Part shown: positions 42,590 through 51,601 of the stretch, piece by piece
Layout: each line of letters begins with the position of its first letter
Numbering within the stretch: the first letter of the stretch is position 1
NCBI GenBank assembly: GCA_044348005.1
Contig: JBIKTR010000003.1
Span: forward strand, 62,001-126,000
Source: JAJTHC01 sp044348005
GTDB lineage: Bacteria > Cyanobacteriota > Vampirovibrionia > Vampirovibrionales > JAJTHC01
DNA: 64,000 nt
Reading direction: 5' to 3'
Notes under the pieces: generated by a model
The model's database searches: none
What the model was told of the DNA's origin: nothing
The model's input: only the letters and a program-made list of their open reading frames with translations
Translations under genes and position numbers: made by a program

Positions 42590-45085
42590 CTAGTGTGAAG
42601 CTTGAACAGACGGCGTTTTCTTCTGCTGTTCATCATCCTGACGATGCCCCAAGTGGAGAGAGCGCGTAATCGAAGAATACAAGGAACCCACCAAGGCCAC
42701 GGCTTCATTAAAGCAGAAAATGGAGCCCGCACAACAGCCGTTGGCGCACACGGCCCCGCCTGCCCCTGCCGTAATGGCCCACGCCTTCAACTCTTGCGGA
42801 TTATGCCCCTTTAAGTGATTCGCCTTGCTGGTGTACATGGCCAGCGCGTCTGTAAAGGCTTTCGCTTCTTTGGCATCCCACTGGTTTTTGATTAAAACCT
42901 CTTCAATGTTTTGAGCGGTGTCTGGCGCGAGATGCCCTTGATCGTGCAAGCCGTTGGTGAACGCCAAGGCTTGATTCACCTGCTCAAAGTTTTGTTTTAG
43001 GGTAGAATCTACCGCTAAAACAGGGCGTTGTGACTGTAACTTTGTGGCGAGCGCTTGTAGCGTGGCCAAGCCCCCGATGCGGGGTTGGCCTTTAAAATCA
43101 TTCACCAGCGCAGGATTGTGTTTTAGAGCCTCTAGCATCTGCTGACGCGCGCGTTCTAGGTGGAAGAAGTCCCCCCCGTTGCCTTCAAAAACAGGGGCGG
43201 GCTCGTTGGACGTGGGGGCGGGGTGGTGGTGTGTAGGGTCATCGCAGACGTGGAAAGCCCCCACCGTTGGCTTGCCCGAAAAGTCAATATTGTGATGACT
43301 ATGATTGCAGTTGGCATGATTATGCGAAGGTTCATATCTCTTGATAATCTCTTTAAACTCAGTAGGATTGGAGACAGTACCAATGATTTTTTTATAGATC
43401 CTTTGTAATAGAGATTCCCCAAGAATACCACTGCCAAGTGTATTTATTAGATTGCTAAAATTAGAATTAGAATTATTATTTTGACGTTCAAGAAGCCGAT
43501 AATAAACGTCTGCCTCTGAGTAATTTGGATTTTCTTCTTGTAATTCTTTACGAATTTTTGCCATAGTAGTAAAATGCCATGCCCTATCTGAGCTATTTTC
43601 TTCTAAATGCTTTAACAAATCACTTTTGGCTTGAAGCACGGCCCGCTGTTGTTCTGAACCACTCACCGACTCCCCAAACTCATTATACTCTTCCGCCAGT
43701 TCATTGTAAGCTTTGCGCAATTCCTCATACGGGTCGCCCGCTTGGAACTTGGCTTCAATCGCCCGCCCCACGGCCTCATCTCCATGAAACGCCACATCCA
43801 CATAGGCGGGGCGCAAGGGGTTTTCTTTCTTCAATGTTTTAAGCATGCGCTGGGCCACAACAGCAGGACGAATCAGTTCTGGCACGCCCGCCTGTTTTAG
43901 CTTGGCGTCAAGGTGTTGGTGTTGCTTTTGTACGCTCGCGTGGGCGGGTTTCTGCAACTCGGCTTCTAAGTGCTGTATTTTTTTCGCCAAGTTTTGCGAA
44001 GTCATGTGAGCCAGTTCGCTTTCGTAATACGGTTGAAACGCTTTCGCCAAGCCTTCTCCACCACGTTCGACTTGCCCAAGTTCGTTCTTAAATCGCGTTT
44101 GCAAATACGCCTTAGACGTGGCCGTAAACGGCACGGCTCTCAACATTTTATACACGTACTCTTCCACACCGTGACTGCGCACCATGCTCGGCACATGCGT
44201 GCGGTAGTAGTTGTCCGCATCGTTGAGATTCTGATGCCCCTGTTCCCATAAAGGTGCCTGAAAAGCGCGTTGAACCACCTTGGGTAGCTCCCGCAGGTTT
44301 CGCTTCTGCCAAACGTGTTTCAGCGATTCGCGCACGCTGTTGACGAGGCCATCCACCGCGTGTACCGTGTGAATATACCACCCTTTTTCACCCCCCAATA
44401 AGGGACGCGGCCCCACTGCCTGACGCATAAAAGGATTGCGTAATTCCAGTAAACCCAAGTGGGCGTGTGGAAAAATCGCCATGGCCCCCACCGCGGTAAG
44501 CCCTGAAATAGCCAAATTACTCACGCCTTTGGCGATCGTTTTTTGATTTGAGGTCCAGTGTTGTTGATCGTCAATGGGGGCATTGACTTGTTGGTGCGCA
44601 GAACTCGCCAGCCATGCGGAACCAGCGAGTAATGGCGCCATGGTGATGAAGTTCGCGGTCTTCATCCCAATACTACCAGGGATCATGCTATGAAAAATCG
44701 CCCCAATTTCCAGCGCAAATAGCGGAGGCGCCAAATGCAGCATCAAGCCTTTGTTAATCAACGAAGCACTGCCCATTAGGCCCACGGCCTTGAGCCACGT
44801 CATGGGGTTCATGGTGAGCAAAGCCGAACTTTCTTGGCGTCTCACCAGCCATGTGGGGATTTTGTTACCTTGTGGCATGAGGTTTCGCGCCATTTTTAGC
44901 ACTTCTTCTTGATGCCCCAAGGCCACCACTGTCGCACCCAACGCCAATCCTGCACCGATTTGAGTCCAGCGTGTTTCTTGATTCGCTGGGGCGTCGTGAT
45001 CGTGATTTAAGCCTTTTGGCTCATGGCCCAAGCGCTGAAAAGACTTTTTTTGAGGAAGGGGCGTGTAGGCCGTGAACAGTCGCAT
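42590..45085 (-). CDS. large protein of unknown function with hydrophobic N-terminal region, 831 aa
   Basis: I do not recognise a family. Residues about 40-210 contain several moderately hydrophobic helices (IGAGLALGATVVALG; LKAVGLMGSASLINKGLML; ISGLTAVGAMAIFPHAH). The middle is long, charged and helical. Near residue 590 there is a His/Asn/Cys cluster (HNHANCNHSHHN), then CDDPTHHHP, which could bind metal. The C-terminus has a Gly/Cys hydrophobic stretch (GGAVCANGCCAGSIFCF). The ATG at 45085 (MRLFTAYTPLP) is preferred because AAAAGG precedes it. The frame extends to 45145. Confidence 0.65.
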   Translation of the reverse strand: MRLFTAYTPLPQKKSFQRLGHEPKGLNHDHDAPANQETRWTQIGAGLALGATVVALGHQEEVLKMARNLMPQGNKIPTWLVRRQESSALLTMNPMTWLKAVGLMGSASLINKGLMLHLAPPLFALEIGAIFHSMIPGSIGMKTANFITMAPLLAGSAWLASSAHQQVNAPIDDQQHWTSNQKTIAKGVSNLAISGLTAVGAMAIFPHAHLGLLELRNPFMRQAVGPRPLLGGEKGWYIHTVHAVDGLVNSVRESLKHVWQKRNLRELPKVVQRAFQAPLWEQGHQNLNDADNYYRTHVPSMVRSHGVEEYVYKMLRAVPFTATSKAYLQTRFKNELGQVERGGEGLAKAFQPYYESELAHMTSQNLAKKIQHLEAELQKPAHASVQKQHQHLDAKLKQAGVPELIRPAVVAQRMLKTLKKENPLRPAYVDVAFHGDEAVGRAIEAKFQAGDPYEELRKAYNELAEEYNEFGESVSGSEQQRAVLQAKSDLLKHLEENSSDRAWHFTTMAKIRKELQEENPNYSEADVYYRLLERQNNNSNSNFSNLINTLGSGILGESLLQRIYKKIIGTVSNPTEFKEIIKRYEPSHNHANCNHSHHNIDFSGKPTVGAFHVCDDPTHHHPAPTSNEPAPVFEGNGGDFFHLERARQQMLEALKHNPALVNDFKGQPRIGGLATLQALATKLQSQRPVLAVDSTLKQNFEQVNQALAFTNGLHDQGHLAPDTAQNIEEVLIKNQWDAKEAKAFTDALAMYTSKANHLKGHNPQELKAWAITAGAGGAVCANGCCAGSIFCFNEAVALVGSLYSSITRSLHLGHRQDDEQQKKTPSVQASH

Positions 45086-45167
45086 AGACAAGGAAACCTT
45101 TTGGGGCAGATTCAGAGAGAGAGATCTTGCTTTATTATATTCCAACTATATCTCAACACACTTTAAA

Positions 45168-45184
45168 TTGCAACACTGTTGCAA
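45168..45184. promoter_or_regulatory. perfect 17-bp palindrome in a divergent promoter gap
   Basis: TTGCAACACTGTTGCAA (8-1-8) lies between the 831-residue protein gene and the MFS-PlsC gene. Outer CACTTT/AAAGTG arms extend it imperfectly. It is a good operator candidate for a dimeric regulator acting on either gene. Confidence 0.5.
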
Positions 45185-45272
45185 AGTGTATTTTTAGACA
45201 GAAACAATAAAATGGTCTCAAATTACTTGTTATACTTATATAAACACGCATAATTTTAGGAAAATATCTTTT

Positions 45273-47087
45273 ATGTCCATTCTGAAAAACAACGCTTTTC
45301 TTACCTTTTGGCTTGCTATTTGCATCAGCTACTTTGTCGACACCCTCATGCAAATGGGACTCATCCAACTCATCATGCAAAACCAAGCGGAATCAGGCAG
45401 TCAAATTGCCTTGGTCTTTTTCTTCAATAGCTTGCCCGCCTTTCTCTTTGGGTTTTTAAGCGGTTTTCTGAATGACAAGTTCCCCACAACTTCCTTGCTC
45501 ATGTTGGGCAACCTCTTTAAGCTTATTCCGTTGGGGATTTTGCTAGGGGGGATGGCATTCTTGCCGGTATCAATTCCAAGCCAAGTCTTTATCTTTTCTT
45601 TTTTGTTTGGCATCGGCTCCGCCTTCTTTTATACGTCTACACAAGCGTTTATTCCAGCTGTTTTACCTGCTCAAAACTTACAAAAAGGCAACGCGTTGAT
45701 TTCAGCGTCAGGGGTAATTCTTATTCTATTAGGCGGCATTCTTTCGCCCTATATTCTCAAGCAGTTTGGCTCTATTCAATCGCCCACCTTGATCGCGTCT
45801 ATTAGCGGATTGTGGCTCTTTATTTCAGCATTGTTTATTCCCTTAAGGCGCTACAACTTACAAGACACCTTCTCACAACTCAATAAAAACACCCTAGCCA
45901 AAAGCTCTTCACACTTATGGCAAGACTTCTTAAACATCCGAACTTATTTGAATCGTCACAAAAGCGTTCAAAATGCCTTGAGTCTTTCCATTGTGCTTTC
46001 ACTAATTACCGCCTTGTTTTTTCACGCCTTCAACGCCGTGGGCATTGATGTTTACCATATTGAACTTACAGGTTTTAGCAAGCTAAAAGCCATGCTTGGG
46101 GCAGGTATGTTTTTAGGTTCCTTGCTTTGTATGGCGTTATCGCATCGGGTGAAGGCCAGCTACTTGATTGCAGGAGCCTTCTTTATTTTAATGCTCACCA
46201 CCGTTTCAGCCAGTTTGGCGAATACCTATTTTCTCGCCTTGTTTTGGTTGATTCCTATTGGAATGGCAAACGCAGGGCTGGTCATTACATCAGACACCCT
46301 TTTACAACGTCTCACCCCCGTCGGTATGCGAGGCAAAGTCTTTGGTTTAAAAACCATGCTGACCTCCTTCATCTTTCTTGTCGGAACATGGAGCGTTTCA
46401 CAAATACTTGCGGTGGCATCGCCGTTTTTGGTGCTAAAAATGGTGGCAGGCTTGGCATTTATTATGTTGACTGTCGTGCTGTTTTTCGATCCCGCCTTTT
46501 CGTTCTTTATTTTACGAAGCGTTGTGGTGGGATGCTTTAAGCGTTTTTACACGCTGAATGTGATTGGGGCGAAACATATTCCCGAAACAGGCAAAGTCCT
46601 TTTATGCGGAAACCACACAGGTTGGCTGGATACCTTGATTATTACATCCGCTGTGCGACGCCCGATTTGGTTCATCGCAGGGCCTGCTGCCTTTGAAATT
46701 CCTGTATTGCGAAGAATCGTTCCGCATTTAAATGTGATTCCTTTAACGTTTGGCCGTGGTATGAAAGCCCTCGAAAATGCCGTCATTGCTCTAAAAAAAG
46801 GGCGGTGCGTTCTTATTTTTCCTGAAGGCAAGTTGACGACTGAAGGTGAAATAAACACCTTTCAACGAGGCATTGGTTACTTGCATTCACAATCGCAAGC
46901 ACCGCTCGTACCGTTTTACATTAAGGGAGGCTTTGACGCTTGGGGCCTTAACCGTTTCCCTAAGTTGGGAGTGACTATTACGATTGAGTTCTTGCACGCA
47001 CGTTCATTCCCTGAAGAAAATGACAAGCAAATTGCCAAGTTCTTGGAAGAAGAAGTCAAATCTGCCTACGAAAAAGCCCTCTTGTAA
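45273..47087 (+). CDS. MFS transporter fused to PlsC-type acyltransferase
   Basis: Residues 1-410 form a 12-helix major-facilitator domain resembling LplT (lysophospholipid flippase). Residues about 425-600 are a 1-acylglycerol-3-phosphate acyltransferase domain with the HX4D motif (GNHTGWLDTL) and FPEGKLT. This is the flippase-acyltransferase combination known for lysophospholipid recycling (LplT plus Aas), but here as one chain and without Aas's acyl-ACP synthetase domain. The stop codon lies in the loop of the terminator hairpin. Predicted inner-membrane protein. Confidence 0.92.
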   Translation: MSILKNNAFLTFWLAICISYFVDTLMQMGLIQLIMQNQAESGSQIALVFFFNSLPAFLFGFLSGFLNDKFPTTSLLMLGNLFKLIPLGILLGGMAFLPVSIPSQVFIFSFLFGIGSAFFYTSTQAFIPAVLPAQNLQKGNALISASGVILILLGGILSPYILKQFGSIQSPTLIASISGLWLFISALFIPLRRYNLQDTFSQLNKNTLAKSSSHLWQDFLNIRTYLNRHKSVQNALSLSIVLSLITALFFHAFNAVGIDVYHIELTGFSKLKAMLGAGMFLGSLLCMALSHRVKASYLIAGAFFILMLTTVSASLANTYFLALFWLIPIGMANAGLVITSDTLLQRLTPVGMRGKVFGLKTMLTSFIFLVGTWSVSQILAVASPFLVLKMVAGLAFIMLTVVLFFDPAFSFFILRSVVVGCFKRFYTLNVIGAKHIPETGKVLLCGNHTGWLDTLIITSAVRRPIWFIAGPAAFEIPVLRRIVPHLNVIPLTFGRGMKALENAVIALKKGRCVLIFPEGKLTTEGEINTFQRGIGYLHSQSQAPLVPFYIKGGFDAWGLNRFPKLGVTITIEFLHARSFPEENDKQIAKFLEEEVKSAYEKALL

Positions 47088-47099
47088 GAGGGCTTTTTT
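47072..47099 (+). terminator. intrinsic terminator overlapping the MFS-PlsC stop codon
   Basis: AAAGCCCTCTT pairs with AAGAGGGCTTT around the loop containing the TAA stop, followed by a T-run. Because it is A-rich on the left, it may also act for rpsT on the other strand. Confidence 0.85.
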
Positions 47100-47125
47100 A
47101 AAGATCGTTCAAAGAACCAAGCGCA

Positions 47126-47401
47126 CTAAACGGCTTCTGCGTGACGGGTGACAAAGCCCACCAAGCGAGATTTGTCTCTGGCGCCTTTGTTGGGCTTGTA
47201 GAGTTTTTTGGAAACGGCGCGATCAATCAAGCTTTGAGCCGCTTGAACAGCCACTTGCACTTCTTCAGCAGGGGCTTTGGCCAAAACAAGGCTCTGTACT
47301 TTTTTGATAGAGGTACGCACAGACGCCTTATAAGCACTGTTGCGAAGGCGGTTACGTTCGTTGGTGTCAACGCGTTTACGAGCGGATTTACTATTTGCCA
47401 T
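47126..47401 (-). CDS. rpsT: 30S ribosomal protein S20
   Basis: Binds 16S rRNA early in 30S assembly. ANSKSARKRVDTNERNRLRN and the helical bundle with LIDRAVSKKLYKPNKGARDKSRL are characteristic. 91 residues is normal. TAGGAA precedes the ATG. The 266-base gap to the glutaredoxin gene shows no clear feature. Confidence 0.97.
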   Translation of the reverse strand: MANSKSARKRVDTNERNRLRNSAYKASVRTSIKKVQSLVLAKAPAEEVQVAVQAAQSLIDRAVSKKLYKPNKGARDKSRLVGFVTRHAEAV

Positions 47402-47667
47402 GAAACAAATTCCTAAACATTAAGGGGGGCCTTTTTCTGTTTGGTCAAACACTCGTTACTTAGACACGGAATCAAAAACAGGGAACGTTTAGGCTTCCAG
47501 TAACCGTCTACCAAAAGAATGGGGGCACAGTATTACTGAGGTACCCTTTAGTTTACGACATCCATTTGAAATAACAAGCCCTTTTTTAGCGAGACGCTTG
47601 ACGCAGCGCTTAGACCTTGTTAAGCTAGTAGAGTCTTCACATACAACCCTTGAAATGGAACCTGATC

Positions 47668-48021
47668 ATGAACGCCCTTGAAAACAGCCCTTTTTACCCT
47701 GAAGTTCAAGCCGAAATCGCCGAAAACCCCATTATGATTTACAGCAAAGGCACCCAAGACTTCCCCCGTTGCGGATTTACCCTGCGTTTAAAAGACACCT
47801 TTGAACAACTGGGCGTCGATTTTGTGATGCAAGATGTGTTAGACAACCCTGAAAAACGCCTGTTTTTAAACGAGTTTTGCGAATGGCCCACCTTACCCAA
47901 AGTGTTCGTGCAAGGCGAGTTTTGTGGGGGTACCGACATTATTTTAGACATGCTTCAAAAAGGCGAACTCCAACCCATTCTTGAAAAAATCAAGGCCTCT
48001 GTTCAAACGAATCACGCGTAA
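47668..48021 (+). CDS. monothiol glutaredoxin, Grx4-like, with CGFT active site
   Basis: Fe-S cluster carrier of the monothiol glutaredoxin family. The usual active site CGFS is CGFT here (DFPRCGFTLRLKD). WPTLPKVFVQGEFCGGTDI, including the glutathione- and cluster-binding TVP-like loop (here TLP), is conserved. Ser-to-Thr is conservative and cluster binding is probably kept. ATG 47668 is preferred; the frame extends to 47650. Its stop overlaps the next gene's start as TAATG, so it is coupled to the YgfZ-like gene, which fits an Fe-S role. Confidence 0.92.
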   Translation: MNALENSPFYPEVQAEIAENPIMIYSKGTQDFPRCGFTLRLKDTFEQLGVDFVMQDVLDNPEKRLFLNEFCEWPTLPKVFVQGEFCGGTDIILDMLQKGELQPILEKIKASVQTNHA

Positions 48022-49691
48022 TGACGGCGCTTTTTACAGCACAATTGAAGGCCATTCAGTCTGGGCAGCCACGATTGGTTGATCTTTTGGGCCTGTACAG
48101 CGCGTTTGAACTCACAGGGAAAGATGTGGTGGATTACTTGCAACGGCGAACGTCTAACGATGTGAAGGCCTTAGAAGTAGGACAAACGCAGGTCAACAGT
48201 TTTTTGAGCAAAACCGCGGGTATTCAATGCCTGTTTCAGTTGTGGAAAACGGCCAACGACGCCTTTTTTGCGGTGGTGGAAACCCCCTTGGCCCAAACAT
48301 TTGAAGCAGAAGTCCTTAAATTCAAACTCATGGAATGCTTTACACTCAAGCGTTTAGATTCCCCCCTAACGCTGGTGATTCATCCCCCTCAGTCCCTCAA
48401 AACAGACGAAAACAGCCTTCAAACGCCAACACTTCTGCTAGGTAAAAGCGCTATGCAGGCCTGCTTGTTGGCCACTTCAACACGCGAAAATTCCCTTGAA
48501 ACGCTTTCAGTAAAAGACTTTCAAGCTTTACAAACCCTCTGCGGAGTCCCCCGCTACGGCGTGGATTACACGCATGAAACCAAGCTTCCTGAAACGACGT
48601 GGGAAACGCTGGCCGCAAGCGAAACGAAGGGGTGCTTTTTGGGGCAAGAAACGCTGGCCAAAGTCAAAACCTATGGCGGGCTCAAACAAACGCTCATGGG
48701 TGTGTGGATGCCGAAGGCGTCGCTTGAAGGCTTGGGCATTGAAGCACAAGGCCCCGTCTTGCTCAGCAGTGAAACGGGAGAGCCTCAAGAAATTGGGCAG
48801 TGGGGCCATGCTGTTGCACTAGAAGAAGGCGTGTATGCGTTGGCGTACCTGCACCGTGCCTTTCGCAAGCCGGGGCAATCCTTGCCGTTGGAGGTGTTGG
48901 GCGGTCAAATCGACGCACACGTAACGCTACCGCCCTACCTACATTTAAGCCCCCCACGCGAAGAAACCCCAACGCGATTGTACGATTCGGCGATGCAACG
49001 CTTTGTAGAAGGCGATTTAGCGGCCAGCATCACCGCGATGCGTGAAGTCGTTGAAGCATTTCCGCAGTTTTGGCCGGCGCAAGAAGGCCTCGCGGTGCTG
49101 TTAGGGCGGGCCGAACGCTATGAAGAGGCCATGACGATTCTAAAAGCCCTGATTGCGCAAAACCCCGATTGGGTCATGGCGTATACGAATTTGTCGATTT
49201 ATGCGTTGCGTTTGGGCAGTAAGGAAGAGGCCGAAACGTGGAAGGCGGAAGGCACTCGCGTGGCGATGCGACTAAAAATGGCGGAAGTGATGGCTCAAAA
49301 ACAGGCCACCGCGCTTGATGAAGAGGCGGAAGCCCAGCGTCTAAAGGCAGAAGAAGACGCTCGCGAAAAACGTCAAAACCAGCTAGTGGAGCGCATTTCG
49401 CTATTTGAACAAGCCCTTACCTACAGCCCAAACGACGCCCTCGCTCACTACGGCAAAGCCACCGCCCTACAGGAACTTGAACGCTATGAAGAAGCCGTAA
49501 ATGCCTATGAACAGACGGTTTCACTGAATCCCAAACAGAGCAAAGCCTATGTGGGTTGGGCCGAATGCCTGCTGGCGCTTTCTCGCGCCGATGCCTTAAA
49601 ACAAGTGGTGCAAGCGGGCCTAGAAGTGGCCAGTCAACGCGGGGATCTGCAACCACTGGCGCGTTTAAAGGAACTGGCGCAGACGTTGTAA
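48021..49691 (+). CDS. ygfZ: YgfZ/GcvT-fold folate-binding protein fused to TPRs
   Basis: The first 320 residues match the YgfZ family, whose E. coli member supports Fe-S enzymes such as MiaB, with the signature TKGCFLGQETLAKVKTYGG near residue 205. Residues about 335-556 are TPR repeats (EGLAVLLGRAERYEEAMTIL, ALAHYGKATALQELERYEEA), an unusual fusion. The glutaredoxin gene upstream overlaps it by one base. The 21-bp array 2 and its leader follow the stop. No terminator is obvious before the array. Confidence 0.9.
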   Translation: MTALFTAQLKAIQSGQPRLVDLLGLYSAFELTGKDVVDYLQRRTSNDVKALEVGQTQVNSFLSKTAGIQCLFQLWKTANDAFFAVVETPLAQTFEAEVLKFKLMECFTLKRLDSPLTLVIHPPQSLKTDENSLQTPTLLLGKSAMQACLLATSTRENSLETLSVKDFQALQTLCGVPRYGVDYTHETKLPETTWETLAASETKGCFLGQETLAKVKTYGGLKQTLMGVWMPKASLEGLGIEAQGPVLLSSETGEPQEIGQWGHAVALEEGVYALAYLHRAFRKPGQSLPLEVLGGQIDAHVTLPPYLHLSPPREETPTRLYDSAMQRFVEGDLAASITAMREVVEAFPQFWPAQEGLAVLLGRAERYEEAMTILKALIAQNPDWVMAYTNLSIYALRLGSKEEAETWKAEGTRVAMRLKMAEVMAQKQATALDEEAEAQRLKAEEDAREKRQNQLVERISLFEQALTYSPNDALAHYGKATALQELERYEEAVNAYEQTVSLNPKQSKAYVGWAECLLALSRADALKQVVQAGLEVASQRGDLQPLARLKELAQTL

Positions 49692-49718
49692 GACCCCGTA
49701 AACAATTAAATCGTGGGG

Positions 49719-49770
49719 TTTACCCACTAGGCAAAGGGCTTAAAAATACGTTATACTGAAAAAGAGTGGC
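49719..49770 (+). promoter_or_regulatory. leader of 21-bp repeat array 2
   Basis: Reads TTTACCCACTAGGCAAAGGG, then AAAAATACGTTATACTGAAA and AAGAGTGGC. It is about 85 percent identical by eye to the leader at 61492-61543. TATACT (49752-49757) looks like a -10 and sits 59 bases before the first repeat unit. Confidence 0.6.
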
Positions 49771-49816
49771 TCCTTGAAACGTGTCTCGATCCGTTCAGAC
49801 TGACGAATTTATTTAA

Positions 49817-49980
49817 ACTTTCGTGGCCAGAAATCGGACTTTCGTGGCCAAAAAACGGACTTTCGTGGCCAGAAAACAGACTTTCGTGGCCAGAAATCGG
49901 ACTTTTGTGGCCAGAAAACAGACTTTCGTGGCCAGAAATCGGACTTTTGTGGCCAGAAAACAGACTTTTGTGGGTCGAAA
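49817..49980. repeat. 21-bp tandem repeat array 2 (7 units plus degenerate terminal unit)
   Basis: Seven units share the core CTTTCGTGGCCAGAAA or its T variant (CTTTTGTGGCCAG). The closing unit is CTTTTGTGGGTCGAAAAA, nearly the same as the closing unit of array 1. It lies between the YgfZ-TPR gene (+) and the SH3-like gene (-), 13 bases from the latter's stop. Confidence 0.95.
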
Positions 49981-49992
49981 AAGCCCTTTTTT

Positions 49993-50736
49993 TTAATATT
50001 TGTCGAGCATCTTCTGCACGTTCATCGGGTTCGACGGCGATTGAAACAACGACTTTTGTTCTGCAAAGTTGGGCCACACTAACAAGTCGCCCGACTCATT
50101 TCGCCAACGCATCCAGCCGATGGGTCGCTCTTCGCCCAAGTCTCTCAATTCCACCAAAAGCCAGTTGCCACGCACATGAAGCACCCGAACCCCTTGAACG
50201 AAGGTTACTTTGGCCAGCGGGGCCGTTTCTTCAGGCCGTAAATACACGGATTTCATTTCTGTAGAAATGCCGTTGAGCCAGTTAAATCCGTACTTTTTGG
50301 CATACAACCGCATAAAACTCGACCAATCCACCAGCGCGGAATCGCCTTCGGCGGGGGGGGCAAGCCACGCGTCTTGTTCAGGCAAATGGGGCAGACGCAC
50401 CTTCACCCAGCCGTTTGCGGTGTCGTCCACCGCGGGCAAAAAAGCCATGCCCTTGTTGGGTACAAAGCTGAGAAAAAAGTCGTGAGCCGTCATGGGGGTG
50501 GGGTGGTGAAGGCTTTGTATGAGCGCGTCTTGGCTGTTTGGCCAGTGCAATTCTTCAGCCAGCGGAGCCTGAAACGACGGTGCTTCATAAAAACGTACGG
50601 GCGAACGCAAATCCACCACCCCGATGCTACGGGTAAGGGCGGGGGTGGGAAAGTATTGGGGATCCGCCAAGGCGGGCAGGGGAAGCAGAAGACTGCCTAA
50701 AAGCACCGCCATGGCGTGAAAAAGTCGGGTAAGCAT
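49993..50736 (-). CDS. exported SH3-like protein, 247 aa
   Basis: A clear signal peptide (LFHAMAVLLGSLLLPLPALA, cleavage after ALA) directs it out of the cytoplasm. The mature part has two beta-rich stretches that look like SH3b modules (RSPVRFYEAPSFQAPLAEEL and KVTFVQGVRVLHVRGNWLLV-ELRD). It may act at the cell wall; no catalytic residues are identified. The start is set at the ATG 50736 by the signal peptide and GGGAG upstream. The frame extends to 50796. Confidence 0.8.
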   Translation of the reverse strand: MLTRLFHAMAVLLGSLLLPLPALADPQYFPTPALTRSIGVVDLRSPVRFYEAPSFQAPLAEELHWPNSQDALIQSLHHPTPMTAHDFFLSFVPNKGMAFLPAVDDTANGWVKVRLPHLPEQDAWLAPPAEGDSALVDWSSFMRLYAKKYGFNWLNGISTEMKSVYLRPEETAPLAKVTFVQGVRVLHVRGNWLLVELRDLGEERPIGWMRWRNESGDLLVWPNFAEQKSLFQSPSNPMNVQKMLDKY

Positions 50737-50804
50737 GGTGGGGTTTTCTCCCGTTATGGCTTTAGTATACGGCATTTTGGAAGAAAAAGGATCCACACAA
50801 CGGC

Positions 50805-51425
50805 TTATTTTAAGCGAAACATCACTTCATTGCGACGCTTGGAAGGCCACGTAAACGGCCCGTTGTACGCGGCAAAAATCTCATCGCGATCTGGCTCAAG
50901 AATCAAGCCCTTTTTAATCACCCAGGCGTCCAACTCATTTTTGTGAGCGGTTAAATTCTTCGTATTAAAACGGCCGTTAAAGGTTTTGACCGCGACTTTC
51001 ATGGCGGGGGCTTCAACCAAGTGAATGCGGTCATCTTGTGGCGAGGGTAATGTTTTGAGCGTTTTTTCCCGAGGCATGACAAAGCGAAACGCCCAGCGTG
51101 TGGTGTCAGGGCAACCACACCCACGGCAAAACCCAACGAGTTCTTGGAAGACGGGGATCGTCATGGCGAGTTTTTCGCCCGTGGCGTTTTGCCCGCTAAT
51201 GTAGCCAAACAACAGGCGAAAGCCCTGATTGGCGGCCTCTTCACGGTCGCCTTCTAGCATGACTTCGGCCAAGACCATAGGGGGGTAGTGGCGGACTTCA
51301 TAGGCGCCGTCCTTTTTTTCAACCGTGTAGGGGGGTTGTTCGTACTGGGCATTGCTTTGGGGCATAAATTTAAAAATTCCTATTACAACGAAGAGGGCGA
51401 GTATCGTCCAAAATAACTTGTTCAT
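50805..51425 (-). CDS. SOUL family haem-binding protein
   Basis: One N-terminal anchor (LFWTILALFVVIGIFKF) is followed by the SOUL domain: PPYTVEKKDGAYEVRHYPP, RLLFGYISGQN, KLAMTIPVF and a C-terminal EIFAAYNGPFTWPSKRRNEV. The family binds haem or tetrapyrroles. A Cys-rich insertion (GFCRGCGCPDTT) is unusual and could bind metal. ATG 51425 is preceded by AAAGGAAA. It lies 69 bases upstream of the SH3-like gene on the same strand, so co-transcription is plausible. Confidence 0.88.
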   Translation of the reverse strand: MNKLFWTILALFVVIGIFKFMPQSNAQYEQPPYTVEKKDGAYEVRHYPPMVLAEVMLEGDREEAANQGFRLLFGYISGQNATGEKLAMTIPVFQELVGFCRGCGCPDTTRWAFRFVMPREKTLKTLPSPQDDRIHLVEAPAMKVAVKTFNGRFNTKNLTAHKNELDAWVIKKGLILEPDRDEIFAAYNGPFTWPSKRRNEVMFRLK

Positions 51426-51601
51426 CACGTGGTTTCCTTTCTGCTTGTTTCGACTAGGTCTTGTTTTAACTAGGTTTAGTGTAGCGTTTTTCACAAACAA
51501 GTCAAGGGTAAGCGTCTTAAAAGAATGTTAAGGAAGGCATCGGCGCCCAGCGCAGAAACACGTGGGGGTTGACAGGCGGGTGCCTTTTACTTACTATTTA
51601 A

